Positions 24,675-33,154 of a stretch of DNA of 64,000 nucleotides are shown here, one piece after another (the stretch's first letter is position 1; each line of letters opens with the position of its first letter). The stretch is from Embleya sp045207655 (GTDB lineage Bacteria > Actinomycetota > Actinomycetes > Streptomycetales > Streptomycetaceae): NCBI RefSeq assembly GCF_045207655.1, contig NZ_CP108785.1, positions 2,170,001-2,234,000 of the forward strand, given 5' to 3'. Below the pieces are notes generated by a model. The model had not been told where the DNA came from. It worked only from the letters and a program-made list of their open reading frames with translations, and ran no database searches. The translations under genes and the position numbers were made by a program.

Positions 24675-26759
24675 ATGCCCATCGGCATCCGAGAGCAACG
24701 CTCCGGCCTCGACCGGGCCTACGCGGTATGCGGCATCTCGCTGGTCGCCGGCCTGGTCACGCTGATCCTGCTGATCACCCACCTCGACGATGCGCGGATG
24801 CCGCCGCGGCCCGCCCTGATCGGCGTGTCCACGCTCCAGGGCATCGCCTTCGCGCTCTCCGGGCTGTTCGTGATCGCGCGGCGCTCGATGCCCGGCCTGG
24901 GCTGGGTGTTGTTGTGGACGGGCCTGGCCTATCCGCTGTCGAGCGCGGTGTTGTTCACCGCCGTGTTCGCGGGGGCCGGCCCCGGCTGGGCCGCCTTCGC
25001 GATCTCGCTGTGGCTGGTCACCGACGCGGTGTTCCTGTTCGGGATGTACGCCCTGCCGCTGTGGCTGCCGACCGGGACGCTGCCCGGATCCTGGTTCGTA
25101 CGGGCGTACGCGGTGCTCGTGGCGCTGTGGAGTGTGCTGCACGCCTACAACGACTACGCCGAGTCCTCCTGGTACGGCCTGCCCAGCTTCCTGCGCCACG
25201 GCAGTTGGGCCGCCGTCCAGCGATGGCTGAACGAGTGGCTGACCCCGCGCCTGGAGCTGATCCCGCCGCTGGTGATCCTGGCCAGCCTGCTCGTGATGAC
25301 GGTGTGCTGGGTGCGCCTGCCGGGGCCGCACCCGATGCGAATCCTGCCGCTGGTGCCCTACCTGCTGTGGCTGGCCGTGCTCTTCCTCGGCTACCACCTC
25401 GAACTCTCGGATCTGCTCTATGAATTCCTCCTCTACGCGGGCGTGCTGGTGTGGCAGCTCTGCTTCGCGTACGCCTTCGCCCGGGACCGGCAGTGGCACC
25501 TCGACCGGTCCACGCGCAAGGTGCTGGCCGCGTTCTCGCTGGCCGCGGTGCTGATGGGCGGCTACTTCGCGGTGGCCGTCGCGCTCTCCAGCGCGCTGCC
25601 CGGCGCGCGCACCGCCGGCGCGTTGGTGATGGCGGCCGGCGCGCTGGTCATCGGCGCGCTGCTGCGGCCGACCATCGGGTGGGCGATGCGCGTCGTCGAC
25701 CGCTTCTACTACGGCGAACGGGCCCGGCCCTACCAGGTCGTACGCGACCTGTCCGAACGGCTGAGCCGGGCGGTGGCGCCCGGCGCGGCGCCGACCCTGC
25801 TGTGCCAGACCGTCGTGTACACCCTGGGCCTGCCCGGCGCCGGCGTCGTGGTGGACACCCGGCACGGCGAACGCGAACTCGCCCGGATCGGCGACGCGGA
25901 CGCCGACCGGGTCGACTTCCCGCTCACCTACGAGGGCGCGGTCATCGGCCGGCTCTCCGCACCGCCGCGCTCCGGGCAGGACACGCTCGACCGCCAGGAT
26001 CTGGAGGTACTGCGCTTCCTCGCCGACCAGGCGGCACCCGCCATCGCGTCGCTGCGCCTGTACGAGGAACTCCAGGAGACCCGCGAGCACATCGTGTTCG
26101 CCCGCGAGGAGGCCCGCCGCCGGTTGCGCCACGACCTGCACGACGGCCTGGGACCCGCGCTCTCCGGCACCCGGCTCCAGGTCGACACCGCGCGGTCCTG
26201 CGTACCCGTGGGCACCCCGGCCGAGGGGACCTTGGCCATCGCGTCGCGCAGCATCGGCGAGGCGATCACCGAACTGCGCCGGATCACCGACGGGCTCGCG
26301 CCCGCCGCGCTGGCCCGACTCGGCCTCGCCGGCGCGCTCCGGGAGTCCGCGTCCCGGCTCGACGGCGGCGACGGCGCCCACCCGCGGATCAGGGTGACCT
26401 TCGACCCGGAACCACCGCCGCCGCTGCCCGCCGCCCTGGAGGTCGCGGTCTACCGGATCTGCGGCGAGGCGCTGCACAACGTCGTCCGGCACGCGCGGGC
26501 CCGAAACGCCACCCTCGGCGTCCGGGTCTCCGACACCCGGGTCACCCTGGAGGTGGTCGACGACGGCGTCGGACACCTGGACCGCGACCGCACCGCGGCC
26601 TCCGACGGTGTCGGCCTGGCCTCGATGGCGGAACGCGCCGAGGAACTCGGCGGCAGCTTCACCGCCACCAGCGACGAACACGGCACCACGGTGCGTGCGG
26701 TCATCCCCCGACCCGGGACCGACACCCGGGACCAACCCGGGACCAACCCGGGACCGTGA
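24675..26759 (+). CDS. NarL-type sensor histidine kinase with large membrane domain and GAF-like region
   Basis: 694 residues. About eight hydrophobic segments fill residues 20-340, far more than in a simple two-helix sensor. A GAF-like region follows (APGAAPTLLCQTVVYTLG to FLADQAAPAIASLRLYEEL). The HisKA_3 dimerisation helix RRRLRHDLHDGLGPALSG carries the phospho-His near residue 486, and the ATPase domain has ALHNVVRHARARNATL and VVDDGVGHLDRDR with VGLASMAERAEELGGSF. ATG follows GAGGAGG. The C-terminus ends in a short Pro-Gly-Thr repeat encoded by CCGGGACCAAC units. It is the likely partner of the upstream response regulator. Confidence 0.88.
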   Translation: MPIGIREQRSGLDRAYAVCGISLVAGLVTLILLITHLDDARMPPRPALIGVSTLQGIAFALSGLFVIARRSMPGLGWVLLWTGLAYPLSSAVLFTAVFAGAGPGWAAFAISLWLVTDAVFLFGMYALPLWLPTGTLPGSWFVRAYAVLVALWSVLHAYNDYAESSWYGLPSFLRHGSWAAVQRWLNEWLTPRLELIPPLVILASLLVMTVCWVRLPGPHPMRILPLVPYLLWLAVLFLGYHLELSDLLYEFLLYAGVLVWQLCFAYAFARDRQWHLDRSTRKVLAAFSLAAVLMGGYFAVAVALSSALPGARTAGALVMAAGALVIGALLRPTIGWAMRVVDRFYYGERARPYQVVRDLSERLSRAVAPGAAPTLLCQTVVYTLGLPGAGVVVDTRHGERELARIGDADADRVDFPLTYEGAVIGRLSAPPRSGQDTLDRQDLEVLRFLADQAAPAIASLRLYEELQETREHIVFAREEARRRLRHDLHDGLGPALSGTRLQVDTARSCVPVGTPAEGTLAIASRSIGEAITELRRITDGLAPAALARLGLAGALRESASRLDGGDGAHPRIRVTFDPEPPPPLPAALEVAVYRICGEALHNVVRHARARNATLGVRVSDTRVTLEVVDDGVGHLDRDRTAASDGVGLASMAERAEELGGSFTATSDEHGTTVRAVIPRPGTDTRDQPGTNPGP

Positions 26760-26848
26760 CCACATGCGGGCATGATCGGGCCGAGCGAGAGTGGAGGAGC
26801 GGTGATCGAAAACGGTCACCTTGTCCCCCTCGAAGCACGGAGATCAAA

Positions 26849-27067
26849 ATGTCGACGAACCCACTCCCCAAAGGTGGCGAACCGTCGGGATCGCATGACC
26901 CCGACCGGCCGCTCGGCTGCCACCCGCCCAACAATCCGTGCGACAGCGTGGAGCCCGCTTCGCCGAAACCGGACACTCCGGACGGCGGCCATCCGCCGCA
27001 TCGGGCCGACGCTTCCGGCCCCGGTCGCCCGGAGGAACCGGACACCCACCACCCGCCGATCGCCTGA
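26849..27067 (+). CDS. Small Pro/Asp/His-rich hypothetical protein
   Basis: 72 residues, not recognised. GGAG lies seven bases before the ATG, the stop is followed within 25 bases by a strong hairpin terminator, and the start is 89 bases after the sensor-kinase stop, so it is probably the last gene of that transcript. The sequence is hydrophilic and rich in Pro, Asp, His and Gly, with two Cys in LGCHPPNNPCDS. No signal peptide or membrane segment is visible. It may be a small regulatory or metal-binding protein, or a peptide precursor; nothing supports a firm choice. Confidence 0.5.
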   Translation: MSTNPLPKGGEPSGSHDPDRPLGCHPPNNPCDSVEPASPKPDTPDGGHPPHRADASGPGRPEEPDTHHPPIA

Positions 27068-27089
27068 GCGATCCCAACCCCACACCGAC

Positions 27090-27126
27090 CCGCCGCCCCC
27101 ACCGTCCCCGACGGCGGGGGCGGCGG
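27090..27126 (+). terminator. Strong hairpin terminator
   Basis: CCGCCGCCCCC and GGGGGCGGCGG form an 11-bp perfect stem, extended inward past one mismatch by CCGT/ACGG around a 5-base loop. It begins 23 bases after the small ORF and closes the regulator-kinase-ORF transcript. Confidence 0.85.
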
Positions 27127-27175
27127 CACACCCAGGCACACCCAGGCACACCCAGGCGCACTCGGGCGCACTCGG
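27126..27175. repeat. 10-bp tandem repeat
   Basis: Three exact copies of GCACACCCAG are followed by two copies of GCGCACTCGG, directly after the terminator stem. Confidence 0.8.
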
Positions 27176-27436
27176 GCGCGGGGGCGCGGGGGGGCGACGC
27201 GACGATGGCAACGAGGGGCGGGAACAGGACCGGATGCGCGGGCGGGAACGGGGGCGGAGGCAGGGGCGAAAGCGAGAGCGGAGGCGGAGCGAAGGCGGAA
27301 ACAGGAGCGAAAGCAGAGACGAAAACAGGGGCGCAGCGGAAACAGGCGCGAGGACGCACACGGCCGCGGAGCAGGAGCGGGATCGAGGCGCGAACGAACA
27401 GGAGCGCGGGAGCGGAAACGAGGGCGAGGGCAAGCA

Positions 27437-27460
27437 CGAAGACGAAGACGAAGACGAAGA
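27437..27460. repeat. CGAAGA hexamer repeat within purine-rich tract
   Basis: Four exact head-to-tail copies of CGAAGA lie at the end of the purine-rich stretch. Confidence 0.8.
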
Positions 27461-28008
27461 GCGGGACGGGGTGTGCGTATGCGTGTGCGGAGCGTGGGCG
27501 GAGGCGAGAGCGGCATACGCGGCGGAGGACCAAGTGCGGCCCAGGCGTGACGGCGCACAAAGGCGGCTCGTGTGCGGAGGCGCCGGTGTGATGCCCAACG
27601 GCGCGGGATGCGCAACGCCTGCCCGCGAAGGGCACGACGACATCGCCGGCGGCAGACGGCAACGTGTGCGCGGCGGCCCGCGAGAGGTACGCCGAACGCG
27701 TCCACGCAACGATGCGGAACCTCCCGCCCATGTGCGCCAAGACGCAGCCGTGGACGCCGCCGGGCCGCCCACCCGCGACGACCTGCGGACGACGGCACCC
27801 ACCCGCCGGCGACCCCGGGCGCGGCCACGCTCGCGACGGTCTGCGGACGGCGGCAGCTCGGGGACACCGGCGGATGGTCGCGGCCTTCGACGGTGACGGG
27901 ACGGGCCGCCCCGGGTCGCGGACGCGGCGCCGGTGCCGATCACGTCCGGCCGGCCGCCCGTGGCGACCTGCGCCCGCAGGACGGCGGCCGAGGTGCGGCG
28001 GCGTGCGG

Positions 28009-28653
28009 TCACGGCCGTCGGCGGTGGTGGGTTGGGGCGGCCAGGGCTGCGGATGCGGCGTCGGTGCGGATGACGTCGGCGAGGGCCTGTAGTTGGATGC
28101 GGATCCGGGCGGCGACCAGCGGGTCCGCCGGGCGTACCGAGCCGTCCGCGTCGCGGGTCAGCGCCTCGGGCGCGCCGCCCACCACCACCTCCGGATCGGG
28201 GACCACCAGGTTGCCCAGCCCGGTCAGGATCCGCACCGTGTCGGTCAACCCGCGGAACCCGTGCAGCCGACTGGCCGTCACCACCATCACCGCGATGCCC
28301 TTCCCGCACAGGGACGCGTCGCCGCGCGGCCGCGACGCCCAGTCGACCGCGTTCTTCAGGACCCCGGGAATCGAGTGGTTGTACTCCGGCGTGGCGATCA
28401 CCAACCCGTCCGCCCGACTGATCGCGGTGCGCCACCTCCGCACCGCCGGCAGCGCCGGGTGCACATCCAAGTCCTGGTTGTACAAAGGCAGTTCGCCCAA
28501 CGTCGGATAGACGTCGAAGGACATGCCCGGTGGCGCGAGCGCGGGCAACGCGGCCAGCAATCGGGTATTGGCCGATTCCGCGCGCAGCGAACCGGAGATC
28601 GCCAACACGCGGGCGGGCGACGGGGGCATCGGGGTGGTCCCGGGAGCGGACAT
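28009..28653 (-). CDS. NADPH-dependent FMN reductase family protein
   Basis: 214 residues with a flavodoxin-like fold. VLAISGSLRAESANTRLLAA is the FMN phosphate-binding loop, and VIATPEYNHSIPGVLKNAVD then WASRPRGDASLCGKG are the family's substrate-side signature. Such enzymes reduce flavins, quinones, chromate or azo dyes with NAD(P)H. ATG follows GAAAGG. It starts 15 bases after the biotin carboxylase stop and is the last gene of the rppA-acc operon. In that setting it may reduce a naphthoquinone such as flaviolin or supply reduced flavin; this is inferred. Confidence 0.87.
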   Translation of the reverse strand: MSAPGTTPMPPSPARVLAISGSLRAESANTRLLAALPALAPPGMSFDVYPTLGELPLYNQDLDVHPALPAVRRWRTAISRADGLVIATPEYNHSIPGVLKNAVDWASRPRGDASLCGKGIAVMVVTASRLHGFRGLTDTVRILTGLGNLVVPDPEVVVGGAPEALTRDADGSVRPADPLVAARIRIQLQALADVIRTDAASAALAAPTHHRRRP

Positions 28654-28668
28654 GGCACGCGCCTTTCG

Positions 28669-30015
28669 TCAGGGTGCGGTACGGCGGTCGAGCAGGGTCG
28701 TGTCGTGGCGCCCGGCCCGGAAGTCCGGTTCGTCCAGCACCTCGGCCAGCAGCGGCGCGGTGGTGTGCACGCCCGGGCCCTCGACCCGCAGTTCGCGCAG
28801 CGCACGCCGCATCCGGGCCAGCGCCTGGTCGCGATCCGGTCCCCACGTGACGATCTTGGCCAGCAGCGAGTCGTACTCCGGCCGAGCCCGGGCGCCGGGA
28901 AACGCGTGGGTGTCCACCCGGACGAACGGACCGGCCGGCGCCTCGAACGCGGTGAGCGTGCCCGGGCAGGGCGCGAAGTCGCGCGCCGGGTCCTCGGCGT
29001 TGATCCGGCACTCCACCGAGACCCCGCGGCGGTGCACCCGATCCTGACCGAAGTCCAGCGGTCGGCCGGCGGCGATCAGCAGCTGCTCGCGGACGATGTC
29101 GATGCCGGTCACCGTCTCGGTGACCGGGTGCTCGACCTGGATCCGCGAGTTCACCTCGATGAACGCCGCGTCCTCGCCACGCACCAGGAACTCGAAGGTG
29201 CCGGCTCCGCGATACCCCACCGCCCGGGCCCCGGCGACCGCGTGCGCGGCCAGCCGTTCGGCCAGTTCGGCGGGCAGGCGGGGGGCGGGCGACTCCTCGA
29301 CGAGCTTTTGGTGTCGGCGCTGTACCGAGCAGTCGCGCTCACCGAGATGCACCACGTTCCCGTGCGCGTCGGCCAGGATCTGGATCTCGATGTGCCGGGC
29401 GCCGGCCAGGTATTGCTCCAGGTAGACGCGGTTGTCACCGAAGGCCGCCTGGGCCGTGGCGCGCGTGGCGCGGAAGGTGGGCAAGAGCGCGCCGGCGTCC
29501 GGCACCACCGCCATGCCCCGGCCGCCGCCACCCGCGACCGCCTTGACGATCAGCGGGAAGCCGATTACCCGCGCCACCTCGGCGGCCTCGTCGGCGGTGC
29601 CGACCGGCTCGCGTGATCCGGGCAGCACCGGGAGTCCCGCGTCCGCCATGATCCGCCGGGCCGTCGACTTGTCGCCGAGCCGCGCCATCACCTCCGGGGG
29701 CGGACCGACGAAGACGATCCCGTTCTCCGCACAGATGGTGGCGAAGTCGGGGTCCTCGGACAGGAATCCGTAACCGGGGTGGATCGCCTGCGCACCCGTG
29801 TTGCGGGCCGCCTCGATCACCGCCGGCGCGTACAGGTAGCTGCGATGCGGGTCGGCGGGGCCGATGTTCACGTGGTGGTCGGCCGCGCGTACGGCGGCCG
29901 AGTCGCGGTCCGCGCCGGAGTGCACCACCACGGTGGCGATGCCCATGTCCCGGCAGGTGCGCACCACGCGGAGCGCGATCTCGCCGCGGTTGGCGATCAG
30001 TACGGTGTCGAACAC
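28669..30015 (-). CDS. accC: Acetyl-CoA carboxylase, biotin carboxylase subunit
   Basis: 448 residues, the length of a stand-alone AccC rather than the 590-residue AccA (BC-BCCP) fusion typical of actinomycetes. FDTVLIANRGEIALRVVRTC opens the pre-ATP-grasp domain. KAVAGGGGRGMAVV is the glycine-rich ATP loop, VHLGERDCSVQRRHQKLVEE and FIEVNSRIQVEHPVTETV carry ATP/Mg and bicarbonate residues, and the C-terminal domain has ARPEYDSLLAKIVTWG. It carboxylates biotin on BCCP with ATP. The GTG start follows GAGGTGA and lies six bases after the BCCP stop. Part of the malonyl-CoA module downstream of rppA. Confidence 0.93.
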   Translation of the reverse strand: MFDTVLIANRGEIALRVVRTCRDMGIATVVVHSGADRDSAAVRAADHHVNIGPADPHRSYLYAPAVIEAARNTGAQAIHPGYGFLSEDPDFATICAENGIVFVGPPPEVMARLGDKSTARRIMADAGLPVLPGSREPVGTADEAAEVARVIGFPLIVKAVAGGGGRGMAVVPDAGALLPTFRATRATAQAAFGDNRVYLEQYLAGARHIEIQILADAHGNVVHLGERDCSVQRRHQKLVEESPAPRLPAELAERLAAHAVAGARAVGYRGAGTFEFLVRGEDAAFIEVNSRIQVEHPVTETVTGIDIVREQLLIAAGRPLDFGQDRVHRRGVSVECRINAEDPARDFAPCPGTLTAFEAPAGPFVRVDTHAFPGARARPEYDSLLAKIVTWGPDRDQALARMRRALRELRVEGPGVHTTAPLLAEVLDEPDFRAGRHDTTLLDRRTAP

Positions 30016-30021
30016 GGCGGG

Positions 30022-30570
30022 TCACCTCGCAGCGTCGGGGTCGGGGTCGGGGTCGGAGTCGGCATCGAGTTCGAGTTCGAGTTCGAGCAGCGGTTGGTCG
30101 TACTCGACGCCCCGGCCGTTGTCGACCAGCACCGCGGTGACCCGGCCGTCGCGGTCCGCCTCGATCGGGTTCATCAGCTTCATCGCCTCGATGATGGCCA
30201 CCTGTTGGCCGGCCCGGACCACGTCGCCGACCTCGACGAACGCCGCCGCCCCGGGCTCCGGCGCGCGGTAGAGGGTGCCCACCAGCGGGGCGCGGACGAG
30301 ATGGCCCGAGGGTTCGCCCGCCGGCGCGGCCTCCGAGGGCCGGTCCGGGTCGGCCGCCCTCGCGGCAACGGCAATGGGCTCGGAATCGGGCGCGGCCGGC
30401 GACGGCCCCGGCGCGCCCGACGGGTCGGACCACGCGACCTCGATGCTCTCCCCTCCGGAGCGCACCACGATCCGGGTCGGCGGTCGCTGGGCCTCGTTCA
30501 GGACGTGGCCCAGCGCGCTGCGCAGCGCGGTCAGGCTCGCCGTGCGGCCTTCGCCGTCGGTGCCGGTCAT
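30022..30570 (-). CDS. accB: Biotin carboxyl carrier protein of acetyl-CoA carboxylase
   Basis: 182 residues. A helical N-terminus is followed by an Ala/Pro/Glu-rich linker and the biotinyl domain: LVRAPLVGTLYRAPEPGAAA then QQVAIIEAMKLMNPIEAD, whose EAMKM-type motif supplies the biotinylated Lys. The C-terminus is an acidic DPDPDPD tail. AccB carries carboxybiotin between AccC and the transferase. Its ATG overlaps the TGA of the AccDA gene (ATGA), so all acc genes are translationally linked. Confidence 0.92.
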   Translation of the reverse strand: MTGTDGEGRTASLTALRSALGHVLNEAQRPPTRIVVRSGGESIEVAWSDPSGAPGPSPAAPDSEPIAVAARAADPDRPSEAAPAGEPSGHLVRAPLVGTLYRAPEPGAAAFVEVGDVVRAGQQVAIIEAMKLMNPIEADRDGRVTAVLVDNGRGVEYDQPLLELELELDADSDPDPDPDAAR

Positions 30571-32528
30571 GCCGATTCCTCCTCGAAGTCGTAGGTGTCG
30601 CCGTCGTCCGGGTCGCCGGCGCCGGCCGACCGCACGGCGGGCAGCCCGAAGGCTCGAAACCGCCGCCGGCGCAGCACGACGCGCTCGGCCGGTTCGACCG
30701 CCGCGAGTTCGGCCACCGTCTCCAGGACCTCGTCCCGCAGGGCCAGGCTCGCGGCGGCCGGATCGGTGTGCGCGCCGCCCTCGGGTTCGGGGACCACCCG
30801 GTCCACCACGCCGAGTTCGAGCAGCGAGCGCGCGTCCAGGCCGAGCGCGCGGGCCGCCGCCGGGCTCTGCTCCCGGGTCTTCCACAGGATCGCCGCGCAG
30901 CCCTCCGGACTGATCACCGAGTACAGCGCGTTCGCGCTGATCAGCACCCGGTCGGCGACACCGAGCGCGAGCGCGCCGCCGCTGCCGCCCTCACCGGTGA
31001 CCACGGCCACCACGGGCACTCGCAGTCCGGCGAGCACGCGCAGGCACGCGGCGATCGCCCCGGCCTGGCCCTGCTGTTCGGCCTCGATCCCCGGGTGGGC
31101 GCCCGGCGTGTCGATCAGGGTCACCAACGGCACGCCGAGCTTCTCCGCCAGACGCGCGAGCCGGACCACCTTGCGGTAGCCGGCCGGCGAGGCCATCGCG
31201 AAGTTGGCCCGGACCAGGTCGGCCGTGGTGTGGCCCTTCTGGTGCCCGAGCACCAGCATCGCGCGGCCGTCCACCAGGCCCAGGCCGCCGACGATCGCCG
31301 GGCAGTCGCCACCCGCCCGGTCGCCGCGCAGCTCGACGAACGCGTCCATCCAATACGCGAGATGGTCGCGCGTGGTGGGCCGACCGAGGTCCCTCGCGGC
31401 GGCGACCACCTCGTGCGCCGGACGAACGGGCGGCTCGACGGGCGGGGGAGCCGACATCGGTGTCGGTTGGGCGCCGCGCGCCGCGTCGATCCGACGGCAC
31501 GCGAGGGTCGCCGAGGGCGTCACGGTCCCGGTCCCGTCGGATCGATCGCACGCATCCACCCCACCCGACCCACCCGACCCACCCGACCCACGCGATCCGT
31601 CCGACCCGTCGAAGACCTCGGCCCGATCGGACACGCCCGACCGTTCCTCTGCCTCGCCCCGATCGGGTACACCCGCCCCATCGCCCCCGTCCACCCGCTC
31701 CGCCCCGCCCGCCCCCCGTGCCGACGCCAGCAGGACCGCGAGCGTGCTGCGCAGCTCTCCACGCGGGCGGACCGCGTCCACCAGGCCGTGTCGCAGCAGG
31801 AACTCCGCCGTCTGGAAGCCCTCCGGCAGCCGCTCCCCGATGGTCTCCTCGATCACCCGCGGTCCGGCGAAGCCCATCCGCGCACCCGGTTCGCACACCA
31901 CCACGTCGGCCAGCGTGGCGAACGACGCGGCCACGCCGCCGTAGGTCGGGTCGGCGACGACGGTGACGGTGAGGATCCCGGCCTCGTCCAGTTCGGCCAT
32001 CGCCGCCGAGGTCTTGGCCATCTGCATCAGGGCCAGCGCGCCCTCCTGCATCCGCGCCCCACCGGAGGAGGTGACCAGGATCAGCGGTACCCGCCGGGCC
32101 AACGCGGCGTCCGCGGCCGTGGTGACCGCCTCGCCCGCGGCCACGCCCAGGCTGCCGCCCATGAAGGCGAAGTCCATCACGGCCAGCACCACCGGATGCC
32201 CGACCACGGTGCCGAGCGCCACCCGGACCGCGTCGTCGTGTCCGGTCGCCACCCGGGCGGCGGCCAGGCGGTCCGGGTACGGCTTGAGATCCTCGAAGCG
32301 CAGGGGGTCGTGCACGGTCTCGGTCGGGGTCAGCGGTCGGGCGCTGCCCGGGTCGAGCAGCGCGTCGAGCCGCCGGGCCGCGTCGAGCGGGGTGTGCGTG
32401 CCGCAGCCGGGACACACCCGGTCGGCGCGCTCGAAACGTTTGCGGTAGACCAGCGCCCGGCAGCTCGGACAGGCCAGCCAGTCGGCCGGCGCCTGCTGCT
32501 CGGCGGCGGGTACGGAAGCGGTGTTCAT
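30567..32528 (-). CDS. Fused acetyl-CoA carboxylase carboxyltransferase, beta-alpha (AccD-AccA)
   Basis: 653 residues. The N-terminal AccD half has the zinc ribbon (Cys20, 23, 39, 42 in LACPSCRALVYRKRF and RVCPGCGTH) and MGGSLGVAAGEAVT plus TSSGGARMQEGALALMQM. A low-complexity linker (about residues 265-375, with Gly-Ser-Gly and Asp-rich repeats) leads to the AccA half: HLAYWMDAFVELRGDRAGGD, LGHQKGHTTADLVRANFAM and GEGGSGGALALGVADRVLIS. It transfers CO2 from carboxybiotin to acetyl-CoA. Separate AccD and AccA are usual in other bacteria, and actinomycetes usually use AccB/PccB-type enzymes, so this fused form marks a dedicated or acquired carboxylase. Confidence 0.93.
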   Translation of the reverse strand: MNTASVPAAEQQAPADWLACPSCRALVYRKRFERADRVCPGCGTHTPLDAARRLDALLDPGSARPLTPTETVHDPLRFEDLKPYPDRLAAARVATGHDDAVRVALGTVVGHPVVLAVMDFAFMGGSLGVAAGEAVTTAADAALARRVPLILVTSSGGARMQEGALALMQMAKTSAAMAELDEAGILTVTVVADPTYGGVAASFATLADVVVCEPGARMGFAGPRVIEETIGERLPEGFQTAEFLLRHGLVDAVRPRGELRSTLAVLLASARGAGGAERVDGGDGAGVPDRGEAEERSGVSDRAEVFDGSDGSRGSGGSGGSGGVDACDRSDGTGTVTPSATLACRRIDAARGAQPTPMSAPPPVEPPVRPAHEVVAAARDLGRPTTRDHLAYWMDAFVELRGDRAGGDCPAIVGGLGLVDGRAMLVLGHQKGHTTADLVRANFAMASPAGYRKVVRLARLAEKLGVPLVTLIDTPGAHPGIEAEQQGQAGAIAACLRVLAGLRVPVVAVVTGEGGSGGALALGVADRVLISANALYSVISPEGCAAILWKTREQSPAAARALGLDARSLLELGVVDRVVPEPEGGAHTDPAAASLALRDEVLETVAELAAVEPAERVVLRRRRFRAFGLPAVRSAGAGDPDDGDTYDFEEESA

Positions 32529-33154
32529 CGCGGTCTCCCCTCGTCCGGGTGCGGCGCGGCACTCGATCCGGTACCGGGTCCGGCCCCCGATCCGGCTCCG
32601 GCCCCCGATCCGGGCCCGACGTTGCCGCTGGCCCTCGGCGACGCGTGCCGCAGTGGGGTGATCTGTTGGACGTCGTAGTTCTCACGTAGTCGGGCCACGC
32701 GGTCGGAGTCGACCCGCTCCCCCGCGCCGAAGATCTCGATCAGTTCCTCGAAGTAGCGTTCGTGGTCGGGCGCCGGCGTCGACTGGAACAACATCCTGGC
32801 CGGCCGTGTGGTCGGGTTGGCGAACGCGTGCGGGCAGCCCGGCGGTACGAACATGCAGCTCCCGGCCCCGGCCCGGACCGGTCCCCGGCCGGTTTCCGAG
32901 CGCCAGCCGCGCCAGTCGTCGCGGGTGCGCCGGCGGGGTTCGAAGGCGAGCACCTCGAGTTCGCCGTCGAGGACGTAGAAGAACTCCTCGCCCCGCGCGT
33001 GCACGTGCGCGCCGACGTCGAAGCCGGGTGGCACGACCACCTCGAAGGTCGAGGTGTGTCGGGCGTGCGCGCCGGTCACCTTGTAGGTGACCTCCTGCGC
33101 GGCGGTGACCAGTCGTCGACCCGCTCCGGGCGGGATGATCAGGCCGTCGACCAT
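32525..33154 (-). CDS. Cupin monooxygenase-like protein, MomA-like (THN to flaviolin)
   Basis: 209 residues. Both cupin motifs are complete: VGAHVHARGEEFFYVLDG (HxHx3-4E) and GSCMFVPPGCPHAFAN (PxGxxHx3N), giving a three-His/one-Glu metal site. Cupins beside rppA genes are described as quinone-forming oxygenases (MomA) that oxidise 1,3,6,8-tetrahydroxynaphthalene to flaviolin. This protein overlaps the 3' end of rppA by 16 bases and its stop overlaps the accDA start by four, so coupling is tight. The C-terminus is a Gly-Ala-Pro-rich tail. ATG follows GGAGG. Function is inferred from position and fold. Confidence 0.83.
   Translation of the reverse strand: MVDGLIIPPGAGRRLVTAAQEVTYKVTGAHARHTSTFEVVVPPGFDVGAHVHARGEEFFYVLDGELEVLAFEPRRRTRDDWRGWRSETGRGPVRAGAGSCMFVPPGCPHAFANPTTRPARMLFQSTPAPDHERYFEELIEIFGAGERVDSDRVARLRENYDVQQITPLRHASPRASGNVGPGSGAGAGSGAGPGTGSSAAPHPDEGRPR

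Larger units (their letters stand above)
27068..28008. other. Low-complexity, purine-rich gap without a gene
   Basis: About 940 bases. It opens with a terminator, then a 10-bp tandem repeat, then about 300 bases (near 27180-27470) almost free of T and dominated by G and A on the plus strand, ending in CGAAGA repeats. The remainder (27540-28008) is ordinary GC-rich DNA. Open frames exist on both strands but encode only Arg/Glu-rich or Pro/Val-rich low-complexity strings and lack credible starts. Confidence 0.65.

Noticed and set aside
26844..27740. Minus-strand 298-residue open frame with Val/Pro-rich stretches
   Set aside because: It is the complement of the purine tract and reads as low-complexity hydrophobic strings without a credible start.
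26772..27896. Arg/Glu-rich 374-residue open frame through the purine-rich gap
   Set aside because: Composition follows directly from the purine bias; no ribosome-binding site, no domain, and a strong terminator interrupts it.
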